Source: JAEUIE01 sp035430005 (GTDB lineage: Bacteria > Planctomycetota > Planctomycetia > Gemmatales > HRBIN36). Taken from it: 64,000 nucleotides of DNA. A program made the position numbers and the translations under genes. Location: the NCBI GenBank assembly GCA_035430005.1, contig DAOMFV010000005.1:1-64000 (forward strand), read 5' to 3'. Below are positions 34,548-43,352 of this stretch, one piece after another; positions within the stretch are counted from its first letter, which is position 1; every line of letters begins with the position of its first letter. The notes under the pieces are model-generated. The model was given only the letters and a program-made list of their open reading frames with translations. It was not told the origin of the DNA and made no database searches.

Positions 34548-36503
34548 ATGAAGCGATCTGCGCGTTTGACAATCGAATCCCTGGAAGATCGCAACACGCC
34601 GGCTACTTTTGGCATTCCGCAAAGCGATCCGTTGCATCTGACCATTAGCTTCGTTCCTGATGGCACCAATGTCGCTGGCACACCCAGTGCCTTGTTTCAA
34701 ACGCTGAACGCACTCTCTTCGACCAGCGCGTGGCAGAACGAAATCCTTCGTGCCGCCGGGGCTTGGGCGAATGTGGCCAACATCAACTTTGGCGTCGTCA
34801 GCGACAATGGCGTTCCGCTTGGCGCAGCGACACCAATTGACGGCAACGCCTCCTTTGGCGTGATTCGCATTGCCGCCAAGCCCTTAGCCAACAATGTGCT
34901 GGCGGTAGGCATTCCTCCCAATGAGTTTGGCGCCGGCACCTGGGCGGGTGACATTATCTTCAACACCAACACCAACCTGGCGAAGCAGAAGACCGATCTC
35001 TACACCGTGTTCCTGCATGAAATCGGCCATGCATTGGGCTTGCCTGGTTCAGCCGACCCCCGTTCGGTGATGTATCAAAAGATCGCCGGGAAACGCATCG
35101 GCCTGGCACTCAGCGATGTGGTTACGGTTGATAATCTCTATGGCACGAGGTTGCCGGATCAGAACGAAACGCCTGGTAAAGGCAACGACACGCTCAAGCT
35201 GGCGACACGCATGAAGTATGAAGACACAGGACTGGAAGCGTGGACAGGCACGGTTCCCCTGGTTTCCTTTGGCGATATTACCCGGAGCACCGATGTAGAC
35301 GTTTTTTCTTTCCAGAACCTTCTTGATTACCATGGGCCGATCAGCTTCCGTCTGCTCACGCAGGGCATTAGCCTGCTGAATCCCAAAATCAGCGTACTCG
35401 ATGCTCAGGGAAAAGTCATTGACTCCCGGCTCAGCCAGCAGACAGCCGGCGCCGACCTTGTGGTGACGTTGCCCGCCAGTACGGCAGGCGCTAAGTATTT
35501 CATTCGCGTGGAAGCCGAGAGCATCAGTGGTTTTTTCAGCGTTGGTCGTTATGCTCTGTCGCTGACTCTCGATCAACGACTCACCACCCCGGCATCGACC
35601 ATCACCAGCGTCCTGCGTGGCCCGTTCGACGCTTTTCCGGCCGGCGATCTGGAGTCGCTCTTCAGCCAAAATCCGGAAGACGCCCTTTTCCACCAGGATG
35701 ATTCCAGCGATGACACGGCTAAGAATGCCGGTCGTCTTACCAGCAATAATGCCGTGGGCTCCACGTTCGATGTGGTGGGCAGCCTGCAATCAGCGGACGA
35801 TGTGGATTTCTATCGTGTCCGAGTACCTCGGCTCAACGTCGATCCTGTATCGAACATGACCGTTACGATAACGCCCTATTCCATTCACGGCGTGATGCCT
35901 GATGTTCAGCTCTTTGACAAGAACCAGAAACCGGTAGCCTTCAATGTGCTCAGCAATGGCAACGGCGTGTTAGTCATCCAGTCGGTCGGCCTCAAGGTCA
36001 ACGATGACTATTTCATTCGCATCGCCAACGCACCGGGGCAGGCGAGCACGGGAAACTATCATGCCAACTTTCGCTTTGGCAGGACAGCAACCACACTCGA
36101 GACGTTCTTTTCCGGCTCCGTAGCAGCCACAGGCGCCACGTCCAAGGTCTATGTCGCCGAGCCACAGCTTTTCCACTTGTTGCTGTCATCCAATAACGGC
36201 GTCGCTTTGACAATGACCATCGAAGATACGGCAGGCAACACATTGTTTACTTTGACCAGCAACGGTCCTCCGGCAAGCGGCCAGCCGTTGCTGCTTCAGC
36301 CTGGCGAATATCACATCCGTTTGAGCAGCAATGGCCAACCGACCAGGGCGACGCTTCGCGGCGATTTGATCAGCGACCCCATCGGTTCCGTGGTCGTCGA
36401 TCCTAACTCGACTCCGCCATACACCAACCCCGATGGCACCAATACCTATCCCAATGGGACGAAAACGACCAAGCCTTTCCTGTGGCTGGCGTTGACTGTT
36501 TGA
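34548..36503 (+). CDS. Secreted metzincin-like protein, paralog 1
   Basis: A 651-residue protein from ATG 34548. Residues 9-20 are IESLEDRNTPAT, the LEDRxxPA N-terminal motif of planctomycete surface proteins. A matrixin-like domain (~25-195) has HEIGHALGLPGS: His157, Glu158 and His161 are present, but the third zinc-ligand position (167) is Gly. The Met-turn-like SVMY (Met175) is retained. The remainder is beta-rich with two pre-peptidase-C-like blocks (DVDVFSFQN, DVDFYRVRVP). The C-terminus DPIGSVVVDPNSTPP is nearly identical to that of the paralog at 40145. It precedes the FG-GAP/Ig protein in the same orientation. Confidence 0.8.
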   Translation: MKRSARLTIESLEDRNTPATFGIPQSDPLHLTISFVPDGTNVAGTPSALFQTLNALSSTSAWQNEILRAAGAWANVANINFGVVSDNGVPLGAATPIDGNASFGVIRIAAKPLANNVLAVGIPPNEFGAGTWAGDIIFNTNTNLAKQKTDLYTVFLHEIGHALGLPGSADPRSVMYQKIAGKRIGLALSDVVTVDNLYGTRLPDQNETPGKGNDTLKLATRMKYEDTGLEAWTGTVPLVSFGDITRSTDVDVFSFQNLLDYHGPISFRLLTQGISLLNPKISVLDAQGKVIDSRLSQQTAGADLVVTLPASTAGAKYFIRVEAESISGFFSVGRYALSLTLDQRLTTPASTITSVLRGPFDAFPAGDLESLFSQNPEDALFHQDDSSDDTAKNAGRLTSNNAVGSTFDVVGSLQSADDVDFYRVRVPRLNVDPVSNMTVTITPYSIHGVMPDVQLFDKNQKPVAFNVLSNGNGVLVIQSVGLKVNDDYFIRIANAPGQASTGNYHANFRFGRTATTLETFFSGSVAATGATSKVYVAEPQLFHLLLSSNNGVALTMTIEDTAGNTLFTLTSNGPPASGQPLLLQPGEYHIRLSSNGQPTRATLRGDLISDPIGSVVVDPNSTPPYTNPDGTNTYPNGTKTTKPFLWLALTV

Positions 36504-36871
36504 TGCCTAACCAAGAGCAAGCAGCGTGTTGAAGAATAATATAGTCGTGGCAGGGGCACGATGTACTCATCGTGCCCCCTGCAAAACAGCCAGGATGATG
36601 CGCATTCAGCAGCCAAGTTGGGGGCGAGCGCTAAAGTACTATGTGATGTGCGCTCTCGCGGCGCTAAGCTCGTCCCACTTATTGCTTCAGCCCACCAATT
36701 GAATTGCGCTAGCCGATGCCCGGCACGTTGAACGAAAAAGTTTTCCAAATTAGTGGCGGATGAAGCAGCGAGATACTGCTACTTGTCTACAGCGGATGGT
36801 CACGACTGTCGACTTAAGACAACTCTGCTCATCCATTATTCTGTTCTTCTTATCATGTTCGGAGTTGTCTT
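36504..36871. other. Intergenic region
   Basis: No gene or clear regulatory element seen; presumably carries the promoter of the FG-GAP/Ig gene at 36872. Confidence 0.4.
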
Positions 36872-39800
36872 ATGTCGCTCTCATGGTTTCGTCGGCTTGC
36901 GAAGCAGCCAAAAGTAAACCGTCCTGTTCAAACCCCACGTCGGAAACCTTACCGTCTGATGATGGAAGCACTCGAAGACCGAACGGTGCCGGCCTACCTG
37001 GCCCCCGTAACCTTCGCTGCCGGACTGAACCCGGTAGGTGTTGCTGTTGGTGATTACAATGGCGACGGCAAGTCCGACATGGCTGTTGCCAACAATGCTG
37101 CCGTGGGAATGGTCAGTATTCTCCTCAGCAATGGGGACGGCACTTTTGGAACTCCAGTCTCCTACCCTGCCGGTGCCTATCCGATTGATGCCGTCGCTGG
37201 TGATCTCAATGGTGATGGAAAGATCGATCTCGCCGTCGCCGACACCTCCGGTACGGTCAATGTTCTTCTAGGCAACGGCGATGGCACCTTTGGTGCAGCT
37301 GCCTCCTATGCTGCCGGTCTCAATGCCCACTCGATCAAAGTCGGCGACTTCAATAATGATGCCGTTCCTGACATCGCCACCATGAATTACGGCTCTGCCA
37401 GTGTCCTGATAGGCAATGGCGATGGGACCTTCCAACCTGCTTTAACTACTTCCCTTCCTGGCAACAACATCAACATGGTCGTTGGAGACTTCAACCGAGA
37501 TGGCAATCTTGATATGGCCACCTCGAACACCACGAGCATCGGTGCTATCTCCGTTCTCAGCGGGCATGGCGATGGTTCATTCGGCCCAGCGACCAGCTAC
37601 TATGCCTACTCAGCACCAGTCTATCTGGCTTGTGGCGATTTCAACCATGATGGCTACGACGATTTCTGCGTCGCCAATTCCTACGCTGCAACGGCGATGA
37701 GCGTCGTCATGAACAAGGGGGATGGCACTTACGCTCCTCCCGTCACATACAACATCGCCCAGACCGGTTGGGAGATCGAGGTGGCCGACTTCAACAATGA
37801 TGGCAACCAGGATTTTGCTGTCCGTGGCTCCTCGCAATACATGGTCGGGCTGGGCAAAGGTGACGGCACCTTCTTCGCACCTGTGAGCTACCCCACCTCA
37901 GCCGGTCGCTTTGAAATGGGCACGCATGGCGACTTCAATGCTGATGGAGCTGTCGACTTCGCCTACCCTGCCACCAATGGCGTGACCGTATTGATGAACG
38001 CCAACACCGACATGGGGAACACCGCTGTCGGGTTCCAAGTTACCATGCCGAGCTCTACTACTGCCGGCTCGTCGCTGCCGATTACAGTGACAGCTATCGA
38101 TAAGGATGGAAACAAGGCGAGCGGGTTTTACGGCAACGTTTACATCACCAGTAGCGATCCGGGTGCAACGCTGGCTGTCCCATACACATTCACTCCTGCT
38201 GATAATGGCACACACACTTTTGATGGATCAGTGCGCCTGGTCACTCTGGGTGATCAAACCGTAACCATCGCATCACCCATGATGACAGCCTTCACAGGCA
38301 CGGTCCACGTGACACCTGCTGTGACACGGTTTGGCGTCTCTGCACCGGTAGCTTCAGCCGCTGGTGACGTTTTTAATGTAACTGTCACAGCCTACGATGC
38401 GTTGGGCAATGTCGGTACAGGCTACACCAGCACGGTTCATTTCGCCAGTACCGATGGACAGGCTGGGCTGCCTGCTGATTACACGTTCACCCCAGAGGAC
38501 GCTGGCGTTCACACATTCTCGGTCACGCTCAAGACCGCTGGTTTCAAGTACATCAGTGCCACCGAGATCAGCTCAACGAAGACTGGCGGGGCGTTCGTAA
38601 ATGTCACCCCCATCGCTGCCTCGAGTCTTACGCTGGCTGGTGCCGGTGGCGCCATTGGTGTAGCTCGCCCGGTTACGGTCGTGGCCCGCGACATCTATGG
38701 CAACCTTGCTGCCAGCTACACTGGCACGGTACACTTCACCAGTTCGGATCCACAGGCGGTCTTGCCTGCGGATGTCGCTTTGGTGAACGGCACTGCCACG
38801 GCTAATGTGACGCTGTATACCATCGGAACTCAGACGATCACCGCTACCGATGTGGCCGTATCCTCTATCAATGGCACCCTATCGAGTGCGGCCACAGCAC
38901 CAATTGCCAAACTCTTTGTCGTCACAGGTTATCCAGCCAGCACAGCGGGTGTCGCACAGACATTCACCGTCACGGTCATTGATACCATTGATCAGATCGC
39001 CGCAGGGTATGCCGGGACAATTTACTTCTCCAGTTCCGATGTCCAGGCCGGGCTGCCCGCGAGCTATACGTTTACACCTGGGCCAGGAGGTGGCCGAGCT
39101 TCTTTTACTGCTGCACTGAAGACTGCTGGAACCCAATCGATCACGGTTCGAGATGCCAACGGCGTTGTCGGTTCGCAAATGGGCATCAATATCAATGCCG
39201 CAGCATTCTCCGGCTTCCGACTTTCCGTTCCTAATCCGACGGATAGTCATGGCCATATGCTGGTGACAGCCGGAGATGTTACCACCTTGACTGTCAAGGC
39301 TTCAGATGCCTTTGGCAACAGTGTTTCAGGCTACAAGGGTAAGGTCAAGTTCAGCAGTACGGATACCCTGGCCAGTGTACCTGTAGATTACAACTTCACC
39401 GCAGCAGACGCAGGAACACACACGTTCAATGTGGTTCTTAAAACAGCGACAGCGAACGGCGTGGTATGGTCGTTCAATGCCGTCGATGCGTCGAATGCAA
39501 CCACGTTAACAACAATCACGAACTTTGAGGTGATCAACGCAGCTGCCTCAAAGTTCGTCCTGAATGTCCCTTCGAATATCACAGCTGGGTCTCCATTCGC
39601 CCTCAAAGTCTCCGTCCTGGATGCTTACGGGAACCGGGTGAAAAACTACTTTGGCAAGATCCACTTCAGCAACACTGCCGGGGCTGTTGGACTCCCTGCA
39701 GACTACACCTTTGACAGCATCGATGCCGGGGTTCACAGCTTTATGATCACGCTGAACACTATCGGCAATCAGACCATCAGCATTACCGATGTAGCCAACG

Positions 39801-39901
39801 CGCTATTGAGTGCCAGCACGACAGTCAGTGTGAAAGCCGGCACAGGAACAGGTGGCGGTGGCGGCGGTGGTGGCGGTGGTGGCGGCGGCAAGCCAGTTTA
39901 A
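36872..39901 (+). CDS. Large surface protein: FG-GAP repeats, Ig-like repeats, polyglycine tail
   Basis: A 1009-residue protein. The N-terminus has the LEDRTVPA motif at ~residues 31-38. Residues ~45-370 hold seven FG-GAP/VCBS repeats with Ca-binding loops such as DYNGDGKSD, DLNGDGKID, DFNRDGNLD and DFNADGAVD, likely a beta-propeller. Residues ~380-985 hold six Ig-like repeats of ~95 residues with the shared pattern VxxxDxxGNxxxxYxGxVxFxSxD. The end is 13 consecutive glycines followed by KPV. No sortase, PEP-CTERM or membrane anchor is visible. Predicted extracellular adhesion or matrix protein. It lies between the two metzincin-like paralogs. Confidence 0.85.
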   Translation: MSLSWFRRLAKQPKVNRPVQTPRRKPYRLMMEALEDRTVPAYLAPVTFAAGLNPVGVAVGDYNGDGKSDMAVANNAAVGMVSILLSNGDGTFGTPVSYPAGAYPIDAVAGDLNGDGKIDLAVADTSGTVNVLLGNGDGTFGAAASYAAGLNAHSIKVGDFNNDAVPDIATMNYGSASVLIGNGDGTFQPALTTSLPGNNINMVVGDFNRDGNLDMATSNTTSIGAISVLSGHGDGSFGPATSYYAYSAPVYLACGDFNHDGYDDFCVANSYAATAMSVVMNKGDGTYAPPVTYNIAQTGWEIEVADFNNDGNQDFAVRGSSQYMVGLGKGDGTFFAPVSYPTSAGRFEMGTHGDFNADGAVDFAYPATNGVTVLMNANTDMGNTAVGFQVTMPSSTTAGSSLPITVTAIDKDGNKASGFYGNVYITSSDPGATLAVPYTFTPADNGTHTFDGSVRLVTLGDQTVTIASPMMTAFTGTVHVTPAVTRFGVSAPVASAAGDVFNVTVTAYDALGNVGTGYTSTVHFASTDGQAGLPADYTFTPEDAGVHTFSVTLKTAGFKYISATEISSTKTGGAFVNVTPIAASSLTLAGAGGAIGVARPVTVVARDIYGNLAASYTGTVHFTSSDPQAVLPADVALVNGTATANVTLYTIGTQTITATDVAVSSINGTLSSAATAPIAKLFVVTGYPASTAGVAQTFTVTVIDTIDQIAAGYAGTIYFSSSDVQAGLPASYTFTPGPGGGRASFTAALKTAGTQSITVRDANGVVGSQMGININAAAFSGFRLSVPNPTDSHGHMLVTAGDVTTLTVKASDAFGNSVSGYKGKVKFSSTDTLASVPVDYNFTAADAGTHTFNVVLKTATANGVVWSFNAVDASNATTLTTITNFEVINAAASKFVLNVPSNITAGSPFALKVSVLDAYGNRVKNYFGKIHFSNTAGAVGLPADYTFDSIDAGVHSFMITLNTIGNQTISITDVANALLSASTTVSVKAGTGTGGGGGGGGGGGGGKPV

Positions 39902-39924
39902 ACGACTCTTTTATGAAAATTACT

Positions 39925-39965
39925 GCCAAGGAGATTCTCATGGTCTCCTTGGCTCATCTTTTTGA
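39925..39965 (+). terminator. Rho-independent terminator
   Basis: GCCAAGGAGA (39925-39934), 9-nt loop, TCTCCTTGGC (39944-39953), followed by a T-rich tail CATCTTTTTG. It starts 24 bp after the stop of the FG-GAP/Ig gene. Confidence 0.85.
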
Positions 39966-40144
39966 CTATTTTTTAGCAGTTTGGAATAGATCGCAAGCAC
40001 ATCAGGTCAAATGAGTTACGTCACATGGTCAACCAAGGATGACAACTCGTTTTATGAAACGATAATAATTTGTGGCGGTTAGGAGGAGACGATCCCGCTC
40101 TTCATGGCGTAGCTGAAGTATTGTTTCGAGCGAACAGGTGAGAT

Positions 40145-42070
40145 ATGCGACGTACCCTTTTGCAAATCGACAGCCTTGAAGACCGTTGCGTACCTGCGAC
40201 TTTCGGTGTGCCCTGGACAGATCCGCGCCATTTGACGCTCAGTTTTGTACCCGATGGCACGGATGTGGGTGGGGTTCCCAGCAGCCTGTTCAGTACCTTG
40301 GATAGCCTCGCTCCGCGAGCCACCTGGCAGAGCGATATATTACGTGCAGTACAGTCATGGGTCGCACCAGGCAATTTGAATGTCGGAGTAGTATCTGACA
40401 ATGGCGATGCGATGGGCATCTCCGGCTTGGCTCAAAATGATTCTCGTTTCGGCACCATCCGCATCGCCGCGAAACCGATGGCCAACAACGTATTAGCCAT
40501 CGGCATACCTCCTGATCCGTATTTCTCAGGTACCTGGTCCGGCGATATTGTCTTCAATACGAATACCAACCTCTCCAGTCAGAACACCGACCTCTATTCC
40601 ATCTTTCTTCACGAAGTAGGGCATGCGTTAGGGCTGCCCGATTCAGATGATCCATCCTCTGCGCTGTTTGAATCTGCCGGCGGCTATAGGTCTGGGATCA
40701 GCGCTGCTGATTTTTCGGCGTTGACCGCTCTCTATGGAGCGCGCACTTCAGATTCACATGAATTCAATGACACGTTGTCTGCCGCGACCAGACTGCAAGC
40801 ATCCAATGGCTGGACGGGGACGACCCCTGTTGTGGGCTTTGGAGAAATCAGCACGAGTCAGGATGTAGACTATTATCAGTATCAGGCCCCCTCAGGCTAT
40901 TCCGGCGCTACTACCTTTCGTGTGCAATCCAGCGGGCTTAGTTTGCTGACAGCCAAAGTCAGCCTGGTTGATAACAAGGGCCATGACATCGTCAGTCCCG
41001 TGACATCCAATTTGCTGGGCGATACCTTGTTCCTGCGAGTGCCCCAGTCAACGCCGGGCGCTAACTATTATTTGCGCATTGAACGGGGCCCGGGCGATGG
41101 CAGTCGAATCGGTCGATATGCCGTAGCCATCACATTGGATAGCAGATTGACCACGACAGAATCCACGTTGGATTCCATTCTACGCGGGCCGTACGACACG
41201 CTCTCGTCTAGCGATCTGGATAAGTTGTTGATTGATGGCCCCAGCGCTTTCATCTCGAACGATGCTCATTCTGATGATAGCCTGGGAACAGCCAAGTCGC
41301 TTCAGCCTGCTCCTGGAGTGGTCGGCGGAACCGCTTACAAGACCTTCGGATCATTCAGTGACAGCGCCGATGTCGATGTCTATCGTGTTCGAGCTCCTCG
41401 AACAGACAACGGATCAACCATCAACATGACGATTAATGTCACGCCGATGATGGTTCACGGCGTGGTTCCGAAGATTCAGGTGTATGATCGCAATTCTAAC
41501 CTGGTCAACAGCGATATTCTGGCGAGTGACGACGGTCTCTTCGTCGTGCAGGCCATCGGGCTGCAAGGCAATGTCGATTACTTCGTTCGTTTGGAAAGCG
41601 CTGCTAATTCACCAGCCGGCAACTATTCACTGAATATTCTATTTGGCGCACAGTCAGCAACTCTTGAGACTTTTGTGGATGGCACTGTCCCAGCAGCGGG
41701 CACAACTACTTCGGTGTTTATCGCAAAGCCACAATTGTTTCACCTGCTTCTTTCGAGCATTGATGGCGGAGTATCGGTCGTTATTCAAGGCAACAACTCT
41801 TCGTTCACACTCACCAGCACTGATGGCGGTGCCGTTAGTTCTTCCATCTTATTGCAGCCTGGCGAGTACAGCGTTACCTTCGTGCCGACAAATCCATCAG
41901 CAGGCTCGATCAATTTCAGCTTGCGTGGGGCGCTATTGTCAGACCCTATCGGTTCCGTGGTGGTTGATCCGAACTCGACGCCTCCATTCACCAATCCTGA
42001 TGGGACAAACACCTATCCGAATGGGACCACAACGAAAAAAAGCTACTTGTGGCTTTCGCTGGTGGCTTGA
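40145..42070 (+). CDS. Secreted metzincin-like protein, paralog 2
   Basis: A 641-residue paralog of the protein at 34548, similar end to end. The N-terminus is IDSLEDRCVPATFG. The metal site HEVGHALGLPDS keeps His156, Glu157, His160 and has Asp166 at the third-ligand position (the HExxHxxGxxD form seen in some metzincins). The Met-turn equivalent is SALF, so the methionine is Leu. Two DVDxYxxxAP blocks follow and the C-terminus again is DPIGSVVVDPNSTPP. The start ATG 40145 is supported by alignment with the paralog. The upstream gene ends with a terminator, so this has its own promoter. Confidence 0.8.
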   Translation: MRRTLLQIDSLEDRCVPATFGVPWTDPRHLTLSFVPDGTDVGGVPSSLFSTLDSLAPRATWQSDILRAVQSWVAPGNLNVGVVSDNGDAMGISGLAQNDSRFGTIRIAAKPMANNVLAIGIPPDPYFSGTWSGDIVFNTNTNLSSQNTDLYSIFLHEVGHALGLPDSDDPSSALFESAGGYRSGISAADFSALTALYGARTSDSHEFNDTLSAATRLQASNGWTGTTPVVGFGEISTSQDVDYYQYQAPSGYSGATTFRVQSSGLSLLTAKVSLVDNKGHDIVSPVTSNLLGDTLFLRVPQSTPGANYYLRIERGPGDGSRIGRYAVAITLDSRLTTTESTLDSILRGPYDTLSSSDLDKLLIDGPSAFISNDAHSDDSLGTAKSLQPAPGVVGGTAYKTFGSFSDSADVDVYRVRAPRTDNGSTINMTINVTPMMVHGVVPKIQVYDRNSNLVNSDILASDDGLFVVQAIGLQGNVDYFVRLESAANSPAGNYSLNILFGAQSATLETFVDGTVPAAGTTTSVFIAKPQLFHLLLSSIDGGVSVVIQGNNSSFTLTSTDGGAVSSSILLQPGEYSVTFVPTNPSAGSINFSLRGALLSDPIGSVVVDPNSTPPFTNPDGTNTYPNGTTTKKSYLWLSLVA

Positions 42071-42270
42071 TCATTTAGGTTCTTGCCTCACCAAGTCTAT
42101 TCAAGATGCGGGAGATAACGACCAGCGAAGGCTGTTAACCCCTGTCCCTACCGAAAATGCCATAAAAGGCAGTAAACGCTTATTTTATGTGAGCGTCGAA
42201 GTTTCGGTACGCACCGAGCGGTACCCCATTCTGCATGTTTTCATTTCTACTGCAAAACCGATGGCCAGCC

Positions 42271-42453
42271 TCACGTAACCCAATCGGGGAGTTGCGGCTT
42301 GGCATTTCCCAAGCCCGCGATGAACCGCAGGCCAAGTAGTACGACAAACGTAATACCGGCAAACTGTATTGACTTCCAAAAGCTGTTGTTGTCCGATTGT
42401 CGAAAAGTCTCTCGACGATACGGACGAGGTTCAGTCCATTTGATTTGATTCAT
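42271..42453 (-). CDS. Small single-pass membrane protein
   Basis: From ATG 42453 about 60 residues (MNQIKWTEPRPYRRETFRQ then a membrane segment IQFAGITFVVLLGLRFIAGL). The frame extends upstream by 26 codons without coding character. Basic residues before the helix predict the N-terminus in the cytoplasm. No family recognised. Confidence 0.4.
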   Translation of the reverse strand: MNQIKWTEPRPYRRETFRQSDNNSFWKSIQFAGITFVVLLGLRFIAGLGNAKPQLPDWVT

Positions 42454-42596
42454 GTTTGCATTGTAACAGCTATGGGTGCCAACAAACACTATCTCCAAAC
42501 GCAAGTGTAACACACAGTTGGCAGTCAGCACGAGCCATGGCTATTGACTCTGCATGTGATCGATAGCAGTTGTCACGTAAGAAACCAAGAATCATA

Positions 42597-42675
42597 CATA
42601 TTCCTGCTTATCCCTCCTCCATTCATCCCCACCGCACTGTAACTGTCATCCTGCGTAAGCCGCATCACGGCGCAA
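42597..42675 (+). repeat. Interspersed ~85 bp repeat, copy A
   Basis: Contains ATTCCTGC, TCCCTCCTCCATTCATCC, then ACTGTAACTGTCATCCTGCG and TAAGCCGCATCAC. Related copies lie at 43162, 46538 and 47641, all in this orientation. This copy overlaps the last codons of the leftward gene 42646-43074. Confidence 0.7.
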
Positions 42676-43074
42676 CCATCCTTTCGCGCGAGGAACGATC
42701 ATTGTTATCGCCGCAGCGATGAGCAGGCAAATGATGATATTGAAAAGCAATGGCAGCACGCTGAACCATGTGACGCCACGAAGCACAGCCCAGGATCGCT
42801 CGTCCACTGGGTTATAGGTAGGATCGAGAGTGCCATCTGGAAACTCGATGTGAAACTTGGTGAAGCGGGTAAGGAAACGCAACGGCCAACCATGGACCCA
42901 ATTGACTTGGTGCCAATTGACACGGTACATCTCACTTGCAAAGCTTCGACCGGAGAAATCTGTGACGGCTATGTCGGTAGTGCCGTGATTTTCCTCCCTT
43001 CCACATAACTGTAGCCAGATGAGCAGTAAAGCGGTAATGAGAAGAACCACGAAACCATAAGTTAGCCGAGACAT
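42646..43074 (-). CDS. Two-pass membrane protein of unknown function
   Basis: From ATG 43074 about 142 residues (MSRLTYGFVVLLITALLLIW as first membrane segment); a second segment is near the C-terminus (VLPLLFNIIICLLIAAAITMIV). Between them is an ~80-residue loop with WHQVNWVHGWPLRFLTRFT and IEFPDGTLDPTYNP. The last eight residues (RRDAAYAG) and the stop lie inside repeat copy A, so the C-terminus seems to have been supplied by the repeat. Family not recognised. Confidence 0.5.
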   Translation of the reverse strand: MSRLTYGFVVLLITALLLIWLQLCGREENHGTTDIAVTDFSGRSFASEMYRVNWHQVNWVHGWPLRFLTRFTKFHIEFPDGTLDPTYNPVDERSWAVLRGVTWFSVLPLLFNIIICLLIAAAITMIVPRAKGWLRRDAAYAG

Positions 43075-43161
43075 TCTGTGGCCCCCATCTTGTCGGGTAA
43101 AGCATACTATCAATTAGTGCGATATTACCCCGAAATTCGTTGAAACATTCAGCAAAACCTC

Positions 43162-43245
43162 CCACATTCCAACTGAATCCCACCTCCCTTTTTCCCACAT
43201 CCCTGTAACTGTCATCCTGCGTAAGCAGCATCATATCGACGCGGC
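43162..43245 (+). repeat. Interspersed ~85 bp repeat, copy B
   Basis: CACATTCCAACTGAATCCC, ACCTCCC, then CCCTGTAACTGTCATCCTGC and GTAAGCAGCATCATATCGAC. Shares its core with copies A, C and D. Its reverse strand reads RYDAAYAG and a stop. Confidence 0.7.
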
Positions 43246-43352
43246 CAAAAGTAGGGCTTCGAACTCCTAACACGGCTAATCTCAAGAAACGGACATAGCG
43301 TGAGTTTAGGATTTGAAGTATGTTATCGCTGTACCCCGCCAGTCCTACCACC

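Noticed and set aside
35049..35789. A 246-codon minus-strand frame
   Set aside because: It is antisense to the first metzincin-like gene and has no family features.
41643..42278. A 211-codon + strand frame
   Set aside because: It is a shifted frame of the second metzincin-like gene and its 3' flank, with no domain of its own.
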